Assembly (NCBI RefSeq): GCF_041435495.1
Contig: NZ_CP108644.1
Coordinates: forward strand, 3,519,501 to 3,583,500
Reading direction: 5' to 3'
Source of the DNA: Streptomyces sp. NBC_01116
GTDB taxonomy: Bacteria; Actinomycetota; Actinomycetes; Streptomycetales; Streptomycetaceae
DNA: 64,000 nucleotides
The notes beneath the pieces were generated by a model that saw only the letters and a program-made list of their open reading frames with translations, was not told the origin of the DNA and searched no databases. A program made the position numbers and the translations under genes. Positions 1 through 6,100 of the stretch are shown piece by piece. Every line of letters starts with the position of its first letter. Position 1 is the first letter of the stretch.

Positions 1-296
1 CGGGTTTCGGCGATGACGCGATGGGCGATGACCCGGTAGCCGTCGATGCCGGTCTGAGGGGTGAAGACCTTCCGCTTCTGCCGGTTGTCCCACCGGCCGA
101 TGAGGTAGATCTGCCGGCTGAACGGGTCGAGCTGGGTGCGCTGGCAGAGGTGGAGGAAGCTGGCCAGTTCGGCGTTGGTGACGTCGTTGTCGATGCCGGT
201 CTGGCGGAGGACGGCTGCCTGGTCGTCGGTCCATCCGGTCTGGTCGGCGCGGATGGCGAGGGAGCCTCCGGCCTGGGCGATGTCGGTGGTGGTCAT
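1..296 (-). CDS. RecT/Bet-family single-strand annealing recombinase (partial, 3' end off window)
   Basis: The reading frame opens at ATG 296 and runs off the left edge, giving about 98 N-terminal residues. The stretch reading FLHLCQRTQLDPFSRQIYL, followed by GRWD and QTGIDGYRVIA, is characteristic of the phage recombination protein Bet/RecT family, which anneals complementary single strands during phage recombination. The start overlaps the stop of the upstream gene by four bases (ATGA), so it is the last gene visible in a translationally coupled chain. A RecT in this position supports a phage-like origin for the element. The C-terminal half cannot be judged. Confidence 0.85.
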   Translation of the reverse strand, partial: MTTTDIAQAGGSLAIRADQTGWTDDQAAVLRQTGIDNDVTNAELASFLHLCQRTQLDPFSRQIYLIGRWDNRQKRKVFTPQTGIDGYRVIAHRVIAET

Positions 297-493
297 GCGA
301 TGGCTCCGATCAGGGCGTGTCCGGCTTCGTAGAGGCCCCACCACATGAGGCCGCTGATGGGGAGGGCGATGGCGCAGCCGACACCGGCGCGGGGGGCCTG
401 GTCGTAGTACGCGCGGTCGCACAACTCGCGCTGGGTGTGGCCGATGCCGGTGTGGTCGGGGCGGCGGTGGGGGCCGCCGAACGTGTCAGCCAC
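293..493 (-). CDS. small membrane protein of the integrated element
   Basis: A 66-residue protein starting at GTG 493, chosen because an AAGGAGG ribosome binding site lies 7-8 bases upstream; longer versions lack one. The N-terminal half is polar (GGPHRRPDHTGIGHTQRELC) and the C-terminal half, about residues 37-64, is one hydrophobic segment with small residues and WW, probably a membrane helix. Its stop overlaps the recT start and its start lies inside the end of the preceding gene, so it belongs to the coupled operon. No family was recognised. A small element membrane protein is an inference. Confidence 0.55.
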   Translation of the reverse strand: MADTFGGPHRRPDHTGIGHTQRELCDRAYYDQAPRAGVGCAIALPISGLMWWGLYEAGHALIGAIA

Positions 494-761
494 GGGGAGC
501 CTCCTTCGCGCGGTCCGCGACCACCCAGTCGCTGGCCTCGCCGATACGGAGCAGGTAGCCACCCGGCGGCCGAACCCCGCCCCCGTGGATCACGTTGCCC
601 GCGTCGAGGACGGTGACCGGTCGGCCGCCGAGCTGCTCGCACAGGGCGGCGATCGGGTTCAGGCCGTACTCCTCCAGCCGCATCAGCGCGGCGGCGAGGT
701 CGGCCCACAGGGCGTACTCGACGGCGTCGTACATGAGGTTGGTGGTCGGATCGCTGGTCAT
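486..761 (-). CDS. hypothetical protein of the integrated element (91 aa)
   Basis: The start at ATG 761 has a GGAGG site seven bases upstream. The 91-residue product begins MTSDPTTNLMYDAVEYALWA, is helical in its first half, and has a short C-terminal part with YLLRIGEASDWVVAD, which looks like a small beta unit. It overlaps the 22-codon CxxC ORF by four bases upstream and the next gene by eight bases downstream; its last codons carry that gene's ribosome binding site. No function is recognised. Confidence 0.55.
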   Translation of the reverse strand: MTSDPTTNLMYDAVEYALWADLAAALMRLEEYGLNPIAALCEQLGGRPVTVLDAGNVIHGGGVRPPGGYLLRIGEASDWVVADRAKEAPRG

Positions 762-826
762 CGGGTGCCTCCGGTGCAGGTGCAGGCTTCGAAGATCAGG
801 CGGCAGGTGGGGCAGGTGGGGATCAC
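758..826 (-). CDS. 22-residue CxxC/CxC micro-protein
   Basis: This very short frame begins at GTG 826 with GGAGG six to seven bases upstream and ends in a TGA that overlaps the next ATG. It encodes VIPTCPTCRLIFEACTCTGG plus TR, with four cysteines as CPTC and CTC, enough for one zinc site. It overlaps both neighbours by four bases (GTGA upstream, ATGA downstream), the same coupling used throughout this operon. That arrangement is the main reason to believe it is translated. Function unknown; a zinc-ribbon fragment is possible. Confidence 0.5.
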   Translation of the reverse strand: MIPTCPTCRLIFEACTCTGGTR

Positions 827-1224
827 GACGCCCTCCGGTCCTGCTGGCGGGGGGTCTTGCCCAGCGACACGGCCGGGACGTCCGGCCCGGTCGCGGCGTC
901 CGTCTCGGCGGACACCTGCACACCCAGCCGGTACACCCGGGCGCCCACACGGCGGGCCTGCTGGCCCGTCATCCGCACACGGGTTGCCAGACGCTCGACC
1001 AGCTCGTCCTTGAACTGCTCGAAGTCGAGGCGGTCCGCGTCCTGCTCCCCGTCGATCGGGGCGGAGTTCAGCTCGATGAACCGCTCGAAGAACTTGTCGC
1101 TGCCGAGGAGGTCCAGCAGGTCGTGGACGTTGTTGTCGACCAGCGGGGTGACGTCGAGCGTCACCCACCCCGGGGTGTTTCCGGGGTAGTAGCGGCCCGG
1201 GACCGGCTCACGGTGCGCGCTCAC
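823..1224 (-). CDS. hypothetical element protein (133 aa)
   Basis: Starts at GTG 1224, where it overlaps the TGA of the upstream gene, and ends at the GTGA overlap with the 22-residue ORF. The product has an N-terminal segment with VTLDVTPLVDNNVHDLLDLL, a central acidic helical part (FFERFIELNSAPIDGEQDAD) and a basic region near RLATRVRMTGQQARRVGARV. No enzymatic motif is visible. Its place among recT-linked genes suggests a phage early function, but this is inference only. Confidence 0.6.
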   Translation of the reverse strand: MSAHREPVPGRYYPGNTPGWVTLDVTPLVDNNVHDLLDLLGSDKFFERFIELNSAPIDGEQDADRLDFEQFKDELVERLATRVRMTGQQARRVGARVYRLGVQVSAETDAATGPDVPAVSLGKTPRQQDRRAS

Positions 1225-2015
1225 AGGGACACCGCCTTCGGGTGGGTACGGGCGATGTGCTCGTGCAGTTCCTGATCGGCCGACCCGTCGTCCACGTGCC
1301 ACACCGACGTCGTCCAGCCGCACGTACCGCACCGGCGGGACACCTCGGCACTGCGCTCGTTGACCGGGCGGGCACCCGCACCGAACGGGTTCAGCTCGGA
1401 GAAGGGGAACGCGCAGTCGTCGGCCTCGCACTCGTACGGGTCCGCGCCCGGCTCGTCGCACCGGCACGTGTCCCGGGTGAGGACCCAGCGCTTCGCCTTC
1501 AGGTCCCACTCGATGTGCTCGTCGCTGAACGGGGCGGAGATGTGCCCGTCCGGCTCCACGTGGAAGATCACGTCCGCGTCGACCAGGGCGTTCAGCCCGG
1601 CCACCGCCCGCTCCCACGGGGAGGACGCCTCCAGCTCGGCGACCCGAGCCCGCAGCCGGACCAGCTCGGCAGCCGTGTCCTCGGCCGCCCCCTCCGACAC
1701 GAAGACCATGGCGCCCTTCTCCTGCGCCGGACCGCACGGCCACTGCGAAACCCAACCGTCGCCCCAGCACACCTGGCACAGCCACGCGTTCGGCTGACCA
1801 AGGCCGTCGAACACCGGAGTGTGGAACCGGGCAGGGAGCGCCTTGCGCTGCTCGTCGGTCAGATCGACGAGGTCCTCGTACATCGGCTGATCCGGCGGCA
1901 AGAGCAGCACCGCGCGGGCGGCGCACTGCTCGTGCTCGATCGGCTTGCCGTCCCGGACGAGGGCCCTGCACGTACCGCACGCCTTCGAGTCGGCGTGCAT
2001 CCCCAGGGCGCTCAT
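1221..2015 (-). CDS. cysteine-rich putative zinc-binding element protein (264 aa)
   Basis: The chosen start is ATG 2015, which overlaps the preceding stop; upstream in-frame sequence is low-complexity glycine and unlikely to be coding. Several cysteine pairs are visible: CGTC near residue 14, CQVC near 90, CRC and two further cysteines near 195-210, and CGTC near 235, followed by HEHIARTH close to the C-terminus, which could complete a zinc-finger-like site. A short coiled-coil-like run (AELVRLRARVAELEAS) lies in the middle. No family name can be given. It sits inside the coupled minus-strand operon. Confidence 0.6.
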   Translation of the reverse strand: MSALGMHADSKACGTCRALVRDGKPIEHEQCAARAVLLLPPDQPMYEDLVDLTDEQRKALPARFHTPVFDGLGQPNAWLCQVCWGDGWVSQWPCGPAQEKGAMVFVSEGAAEDTAAELVRLRARVAELEASSPWERAVAGLNALVDADVIFHVEPDGHISAPFSDEHIEWDLKAKRWVLTRDTCRCDEPGADPYECEADDCAFPFSELNPFGAGARPVNERSAEVSRRCGTCGWTTSVWHVDDGSADQELHEHIARTHPKAVSL

Positions 2016-2407
2016 GCCGCCACCGCCGCATCCGCCGCCACCGGCAGAACCACGTCCACGTGCACCGGGATGTCCCGCCACATCGCCACCAGCCGATGCG
2101 CCCGCACTACCCGCCCACCAGACGGGTAGTCGTTGCCGAGCGGCCGGATCGACCCGCCCAACACACCGGCGTACCGGCCCAACGCACCGAACCCGCCATC
2201 GTGCAGGTGACCGTGGAGCGCGAACTCCCCAACGGACCACGACGCCACGGGCAGCCCCGGGTTCTCACTGAGCAGCTGCACCAGCGCCGTCGCGGCACCC
2301 AACTGCGGGATCGGGATACTCTGATGGGACACGATGTCCTCGTCTCTCTGAGTGGTGAGGGTGTCGTCGGGGTCGACCGGATAGCCGTCCGGCGGCCCCG
2401 TCTTCAT
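2012..2407 (-). CDS. hypothetical element protein (up to 131 aa)
   Basis: The frame from ATG 2407 has no clear ribosome binding site; an alternative GTG at 2332 is preceded by GAGGA with good spacing and would give about 106 residues. The product contains LLSENPGLPVASWSVGEFALHGHL followed by a C-terminal segment VHVDVVLPVAADA, consistent with a small alpha/beta fold. Its stop overlaps the start of the cysteine-rich gene. No function is recognised and the start is uncertain. Confidence 0.5.
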   Translation of the reverse strand: MKTGPPDGYPVDPDDTLTTQRDEDIVSHQSIPIPQLGAATALVQLLSENPGLPVASWSVGEFALHGHLHDGGFGALGRYAGVLGGSIRPLGNDYPSGGRVVRAHRLVAMWRDIPVHVDVVLPVAADAAVAA

Positions 2408-2415
2408 GAGGTGGA

Positions 2416-2694
2416 TCAGGCGGCCGTGGGGCGCTTGCGCTCGCCCGCCGGACGGACCTCGTGCATCGCCGCGATCTCCCGGATGTGGCGCAGCAGGAAC
2501 GTGATCCGGCCACCCGCCCGGCTATGGGGGAAGACCCGAGCTGACGCCTTGTCACGCAGAGTGCGGGCCGAATACGGCAGCCACCGCTCGGCCTCGATCT
2601 GCTCTGGCGTGTAGTGCACGAGTTCGCTCAGGTCCGTGGCGCCGCCGGCCTGGGCGGTGGGGCGCACCTGCTTCTTGGCCGTCGTGGTCGTCAC
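2416..2694 (-). CDS. excisionase-like small DNA-binding protein
   Basis: A 92-residue protein from GTG 2694, preceded by AAGGAG nine bases upstream. The region around residues 37-75 (ERWLPYSARTLRDKASARVF, then RAGGRITFLLRHIREI) has the look of the HTH_17/AlpA-Xis winged-helix family, in which a helix-turn-helix is followed by a beta hairpin carrying GGR-I-F. In an integrative element such a protein can bend DNA for excision or act as an early regulator. It overlaps the XRE gene upstream by four bases. The excisionase role is inferred from family resemblance and context. Confidence 0.6.
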   Translation of the reverse strand: MTTTTAKKQVRPTAQAGGATDLSELVHYTPEQIEAERWLPYSARTLRDKASARVFPHSRAGGRITFLLRHIREIAAMHEVRPAGERKRPTAA

Positions 2695-2903
2695 GTCGGT
2701 GTCTCCTTGTGAGTGATGGCTGAGGTAGACACCTGCATCGCCGCTGCGATCAGCGCGACCTTCCCCTCCCCCGGGTGGGCAATGAGGCCCCGTTCGAGGC
2801 GGGAGAGATAGCCGCGGTTCAGCCCAGTGCGCAGAGAGAGAACTCGGATACTCATTCTCTGAGCCGTACGGATGGCTTTGATTGCGTCGCCGTTCGGTGT
2901 CAC
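2691..2903 (-). CDS. XRE-family regulator of the element (minus-strand operon)
   Basis: About 70 residues from GTG 2903; the frame stays open to 3098, so a longer form is possible. IKAIRTAQRMSIRVLSLRTG followed by LNRGYLSRLERGL is a complete lambda-repressor/Cro-type helix-turn-helix. The C-terminal 30 residues complete the five-helix fold. It is the first gene of the coupled minus-strand operon and is divergent from a second XRE gene. A 13-bp sequence just upstream of this start (2904-2916) recurs inverted inside the gene (2852-2864), suggesting autoregulation. Confidence 0.65.
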   Translation of the reverse strand: MTPNGDAIKAIRTAQRMSIRVLSLRTGLNRGYLSRLERGLIAHPGEGKVALIAAAMQVSTSAITHKETPT

Positions 2904-2916
2904 GCTCAGAGAATGA
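2852..2916. promoter_or_regulatory. 13-bp inverted repeat around the XRE start
   Basis: TCATTCTCTGAGC at 2852-2864 is the exact reverse complement of GCTCAGAGAATGA at 2904-2916, with 39 bp between. One arm abuts the GTG start of the minus-strand XRE gene and the other lies within its coding region. A nine-base copy (GCTCAGAGA) recurs at 3059-3067. The placement suits operators for one of the two element repressors. Confidence 0.5.
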
Positions 2917-3089
2917 CACGCAGACTCCCGCGGAGCAAGCACTTTGCCCCGCTCAATGCTCTGTTTCTGAACATGCGACGGAGTTGCACTGAGTGCCGGG
3001 GCGCGCACGCGGCGCGCAATCTGCAACCCGTACGCCCCTCCAACGCTTAGTAACTGCTGCTCAGAGACCGAGACCCGCACTATTGGGTT

Positions 3090-3101
3090 GCATTGCAATG
3101 C
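3090..3101. promoter_or_regulatory. 12-bp palindrome before the plus-strand XRE gene
   Basis: GCATTGCAATGC is a perfect palindrome about 15 bp before the chosen ATG of the plus-strand XRE gene. It sits at the end of the roughly 210-bp divergent control region and is a candidate operator or promoter element for that gene. Confidence 0.4.
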
Positions 3102-3116
3102 GGCATGATGTGCCTC

Positions 3117-3617
3117 ATGGATCGAGACTGGGCACGGCTGGGATCAGCCCTCCGGGCAGCACGCGATGATCTCGGGCTGGGGCAGCTGCACGTCGCCGAA
3201 CGCATCGGCGTGAAGCGTGGCGCGCTCCGGAACGTAGAGCGTGGCGAGATCAGCCGAGTCACCCCCACCGTCCGCGAGTACGCCCGCATCGTCGGGTGGA
3301 CCGACGCCAGCATCGACGCCGTGCTCAGCGGCGGCGAGCCGACCCGTGAAGCCGTGCCCCCCGACGAACCGGCAACCGTCACCGTCGAGGCCCCGGAGGA
3401 ACTCCCCCTGCGGATTCAGGCCGCACTCGCCGGCGGCGGCCCCGTCCTCGACACGGCCGTCATCAACCTGCCGGGCGAGGACGGCGAGGACTCGGAGGCC
3501 CAGATGGTCATCGTCGTGAAGGGCCGCGCGGGCGACGCCACACCAGAGCAGATCCGAAAGGCACTGCTCCAGTGGGAGAAGGCCGAAGCACAGATCAGAC
3601 GCTCCGGTAAGGAGTGA
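3117..3617 (+). CDS. XRE-family transcriptional regulator (divergent, plus strand)
   Basis: The 166-residue protein begins MDRDWARLGSALRAARDDLG and has a helix-turn-helix with QLHVAERIGVKRGALRNVER in the first 50 residues, typical of XRE repressors. The following linker is proline-rich, and the C-terminal part ends in a basic helical segment (QWEKAEAQIRRSGKE). ATG 3117 was chosen because the helix-turn-helix alignment begins there; in-frame ATGs at 3105 and 3108 are also possible, and none has a clear ribosome binding site. It probably controls the lysogeny-like state of the element together with the opposing XRE gene, and it precedes the integrase. Confidence 0.75.
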   Translation: MDRDWARLGSALRAARDDLGLGQLHVAERIGVKRGALRNVERGEISRVTPTVREYARIVGWTDASIDAVLSGGEPTREAVPPDEPATVTVEAPEELPLRIQAALAGGGPVLDTAVINLPGEDGEDSEAQMVIVVKGRAGDATPEQIRKALLQWEKAEAQIRRSGKE

Positions 3618-3724
3618 CCGGATCTGTGCGGAAAGTTATGTAAGGGGCTCCGCATATGCCATGAGGTGTGGTTGCATGGTCAACCTGTGAGGGTGCCGCC
3701 GCTCGGGACAATTTTGGGGGTCCG

Positions 3725-3898
3725 ATGCGGGTTCAGATCAGGTGCGTGGAGTCCATGCCGTATGGGGTCTGCGCGTGGCTGTTGAAGCGGGGCGGCGAGT
3801 GGATCCTGTACATCGCCGAAGAGGTACTGAGCCAGCTCGGAGGGGTCATTCCCGGATCTGAGCCGCTCTCCATCACGCCCCGCTGGAGGCTCACCTAA
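3725..3898 (+). CDS. small hypothetical protein upstream of the integrase
   Basis: A 57-residue product from ATG 3725, preceded by a GGGGG-rich stretch; the frame opens earlier at 3668 but the upstream part looks non-coding. The sequence RVQIRCVESMPYGVCAWLLK followed by GGEWILYIAEEVL suggests a small beta-rich fold. It ends ten bases before the integrase start, so the two are probably co-transcribed. Small genes just upstream of int are common in actinomycete integrative elements, but this one is not recognised. Confidence 0.5.
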   Translation: MRVQIRCVESMPYGVCAWLLKRGGEWILYIAEEVLSQLGGVIPGSEPLSITPRWRLT

Positions 3899-3907
3899 GG
3901 GGGCGTC

Positions 3908-5155
3908 ATGGCGTCAGCAGAGAAGCGCGGGTCCACGTGGCGAGCGCGCTACAACAAGCCCGACGGCTCGGTCGGTTCCGAGTCGGGGTTCCCCACCAAG
4001 AAGACCGCACTCGGGTGGGGTCGGGAGCAGGAGGCGGCGATCCGGGCCGGCCGATGGGTCGACCCGGACCTCCGGGCCACGACGTTCGGCGAGTTCACGA
4101 AGTCGTTCATGACGTCCCGCCGGAAGCGCGGCCGAACCGTGGGCACCCGGTGGGAGAAGCTCGACAGCCACATCCTGCCGAGGTGGCAGGACACCGCCTT
4201 GGGCAGCATCACCTGGTACGAGGTTGACGCGTGGCAGCAGAGCCTCACGATTGCGGACGTGTCGCGCGGGCACTGCGTCAGCTTGATGTCCACCATCATG
4301 ACGGCCGCGGTCGACGCCCAGCACATCACCGTGAACCCCCTGTTCGGCCGCCGCCGCACGCGCGACACCGCCGGTGACGCCGCCGTACCGAAGGCGCCGA
4401 AGGTCAGCCGCGACCCGCGGCCCGAAGACGCGCTACTGCTGGCGGAACGGCTCGGGCCAGCGCGCGGTATCCACGTGCTGACGACCGCGTTCACTGGGCT
4501 GCGCTGGGGCGAGGGCCTCGGACTGCACCGGGACCGCGCACTGCTGGAGCGCCGACAGCCGTGGGGTGACGCGGAGTTCGTGTGCCCGGTCCTGCGGGTG
4601 GTCGAGGAGTACGCGGAGTACCAGGAGCGCGACCCCGACGGCACGAAGAACGGGTACCTGCTCCAGCTGGAGCCGACGAAGAACGACGGGTCGACGCGCG
4701 ACATCGACGTGCCGCGGTTCCTCGCCCGCCTGCTCCGCCACCACCTCGACGACTGGCCGCACGAGCGCCCCTTCAGCACGACGTCGGGGAAGCCGTGGCG
4801 CCGGGGCAACTGGTCACGCGACTTCCGGCCGGCGTGCGACGGACGCGACGAGCGAGCGAAGCGGCAGGGCGTCTCCTACCGGGCGGAGTGGGAGCCGATC
4901 CTGCCCGGCCTGGACATGCGGGCACTGCGCGCGCTGCACGACACGCTCCAGGCGCAGATCGGGGTGAAGGAGCCGTTGGCCTTCGAGGCGGCCGGGCACC
5001 GGCGGCCGGGGATCAAGCGGCACTACCAGCGGCCCACCCCGGACATGCGCGCCGAGCGCCTCGCGGGGCTCGAAGAAGTATTCTGGAAGGCGATGGCGAA
5101 CGTCGGACTCCGGACCATGTGGGGTCGGGTCGACCTCCGGAAGCCGGATCGCTGA
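3908..5155 (+). CDS. int: tyrosine site-specific integrase
   Basis: The 415-residue protein has an N-terminal AP2-like arm-binding region (about 1-60), a SAM-like core-binding domain (about 60-165) and a C-terminal tyrosine recombinase domain. Box I is TAFTGLRWGEGLGL with Arg199. Box II is divergent (DMRALRALHDT, with Arg341 and His344), followed by EAAGHRRPG with His364 and the nucleophile Tyr373 in KRHYQRP. All catalytic positions therefore seem filled. It integrates and excises the element at the tRNA-Arg(CCU) gene: the 3' tRNA fragment begins about 85 bp after its stop, the usual int-att arrangement in actinomycete elements. Confidence 0.93.
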   Translation: MASAEKRGSTWRARYNKPDGSVGSESGFPTKKTALGWGREQEAAIRAGRWVDPDLRATTFGEFTKSFMTSRRKRGRTVGTRWEKLDSHILPRWQDTALGSITWYEVDAWQQSLTIADVSRGHCVSLMSTIMTAAVDAQHITVNPLFGRRRTRDTAGDAAVPKAPKVSRDPRPEDALLLAERLGPARGIHVLTTAFTGLRWGEGLGLHRDRALLERRQPWGDAEFVCPVLRVVEEYAEYQERDPDGTKNGYLLQLEPTKNDGSTRDIDVPRFLARLLRHHLDDWPHERPFSTTSGKPWRRGNWSRDFRPACDGRDERAKRQGVSYRAEWEPILPGLDMRALRALHDTLQAQIGVKEPLAFEAAGHRRPGIKRHYQRPTPDMRAERLAGLEEVFWKAMANVGLRTMWGRVDLRKPDR

Positions 5156-5238
5156 CCTCGCTCCCCAGATTCTCCCCATTCGATCTTCATCGGGGGACGG
5201 GCACCACACCTGATCAGGGCAGATGAATGGTTCAACAA

Positions 5239-5285
5239 CCGCTCTCCTAAAGCGGGTGTCGCAGGTTCGAATCCTGCCGGGGGCA
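5239..5285 (+). other. attachment site: 3' fragment of tRNA-Arg(CCU)
   Basis: An anticodon stem CCGCT/AGCGG enclosing loop CTCCTAA (anticodon CCT at 5246-5248), a five-base variable region, a T arm (GCAGG TTCGAAT CCTGC) and the 3' acceptor strand CGGGGGC with discriminator A are all present. No matching 5' acceptor strand (GCCCCCG) or D arm lies upstream. This is the 3' part of a tRNA gene left at the right end of an integrated element; the reconstituted intact tRNA should be at the other end, left of the window. Confidence 0.85.
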
Positions 5286-5304
5286 CAGAGAAAGACCAAG
5301 TCAG

Positions 5305-5335
5305 AGGCCCTTCCGTCGATCAGACGGAAGGGCCT
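5305..5335 (+). terminator. tRNA terminator hairpin
   Basis: AGGCCCTTCCGTC pairs perfectly with GACGGAAGGGCCT around a five-base loop, ending in TT. It lies 20 bp after the tRNA fragment and is most simply the terminator of the original tRNA gene, marking where host DNA resumes. Confidence 0.8.
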
Positions 5336-5483
5336 TCACGTTCGCGGCGCACATGTCTTCCCCAGCCCGGAGCAACGGTACGAGAGGCCGCGGAAGGCAA
5401 GCAGACCTGGTACGGGCACGAGAGATGGGCACCCAGCCGGGGCGCTGACGTCGCGTCGAAGCGGACAGGGCTGCGGATGGCCG

Positions 5484-6017
5484 CTAGCGCTCCGCATAGC
5501 GAAGGAACTGCCACCCCAGTACCGCCAGGGCGAGCGCCTGTACCAGGGAGACGATCAGGAGCAAGGGCCTGACGGCGGGAGAGCACCAGAACGCGGCCAT
5601 GCAGATCACCGGCAGGGCCACGTACGTGAACAGGTCCACGGTGGCCTGCAACCGTTTGCGCGTCGCTCGGTTCCTGTCGTCGCGGTGGTAGGCCTCCCAT
5701 CCGAACACCGCACCGCGGGCGCCTGTCAACTCAGCCATCCGTGGTCCCAGCCGGTCGCGGACGTAGGAGCCGACCGCCGAGATCTTCTCGTCGTTGACCA
5801 GATAGGTCCAGCCCAGTACCAAGCAGATCACGGGGACGGTGAGAAGCAACTGGACCTGGCGGCTCTGCACACTGATCGTGAGGATCGTGGTGGATGCGGC
5901 GAGGGTGAAGTAGAGCAGGTTGTCACGGAAGCCTATGCGGGTCTTCTGCTCCTCCTTTATGCGGTCGTACTCGGCCAGCAGCAGTCTGCTCTCGGTGATG
6001 TCTTCTGTGGTGGCCAC
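5484..6017 (-). CDS. four-TM membrane protein of the Nudix-PNP cassette
   Basis: The 177-residue protein starts with a charged cytosolic helix (EDITESRLLLAEYDRIKEEQ), followed by two hydrophobic segments at about 33-50 and 56-74, a polar central loop of about 50 residues, and two more at about 131-146 and 150-170. The layout resembles small membrane effector proteins of bacterial conflict systems in general shape, but no family is recognised. It is last in the four-gene operon, 83 bp downstream of the 661-residue gene. A membrane-perturbing or anchoring role is inference from context. Confidence 0.6.
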   Translation of the reverse strand: MATTEDITESRLLLAEYDRIKEEQKTRIGFRDNLLYFTLAASTTILTISVQSRQVQLLLTVPVICLVLGWTYLVNDEKISAVGSYVRDRLGPRMAELTGARGAVFGWEAYHRDDRNRATRKRLQATVDLFTYVALPVICMAAFWCSPAVRPLLLIVSLVQALALAVLGWQFLRYAER

Positions 6018-6100
6018 GGCTATTCCTCAGCTCGGGTACCGGATTTTCTGATGAGCGGGCGGGCGGGGCTCCGGCCCTGCCCGCCGCAGGCACGGAGAAC

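Noticed and set aside
5223..5285. Complete tRNA-Arg
   Set aside because: No 5' acceptor strand or D arm complements the 3' half, so only a fragment is called.
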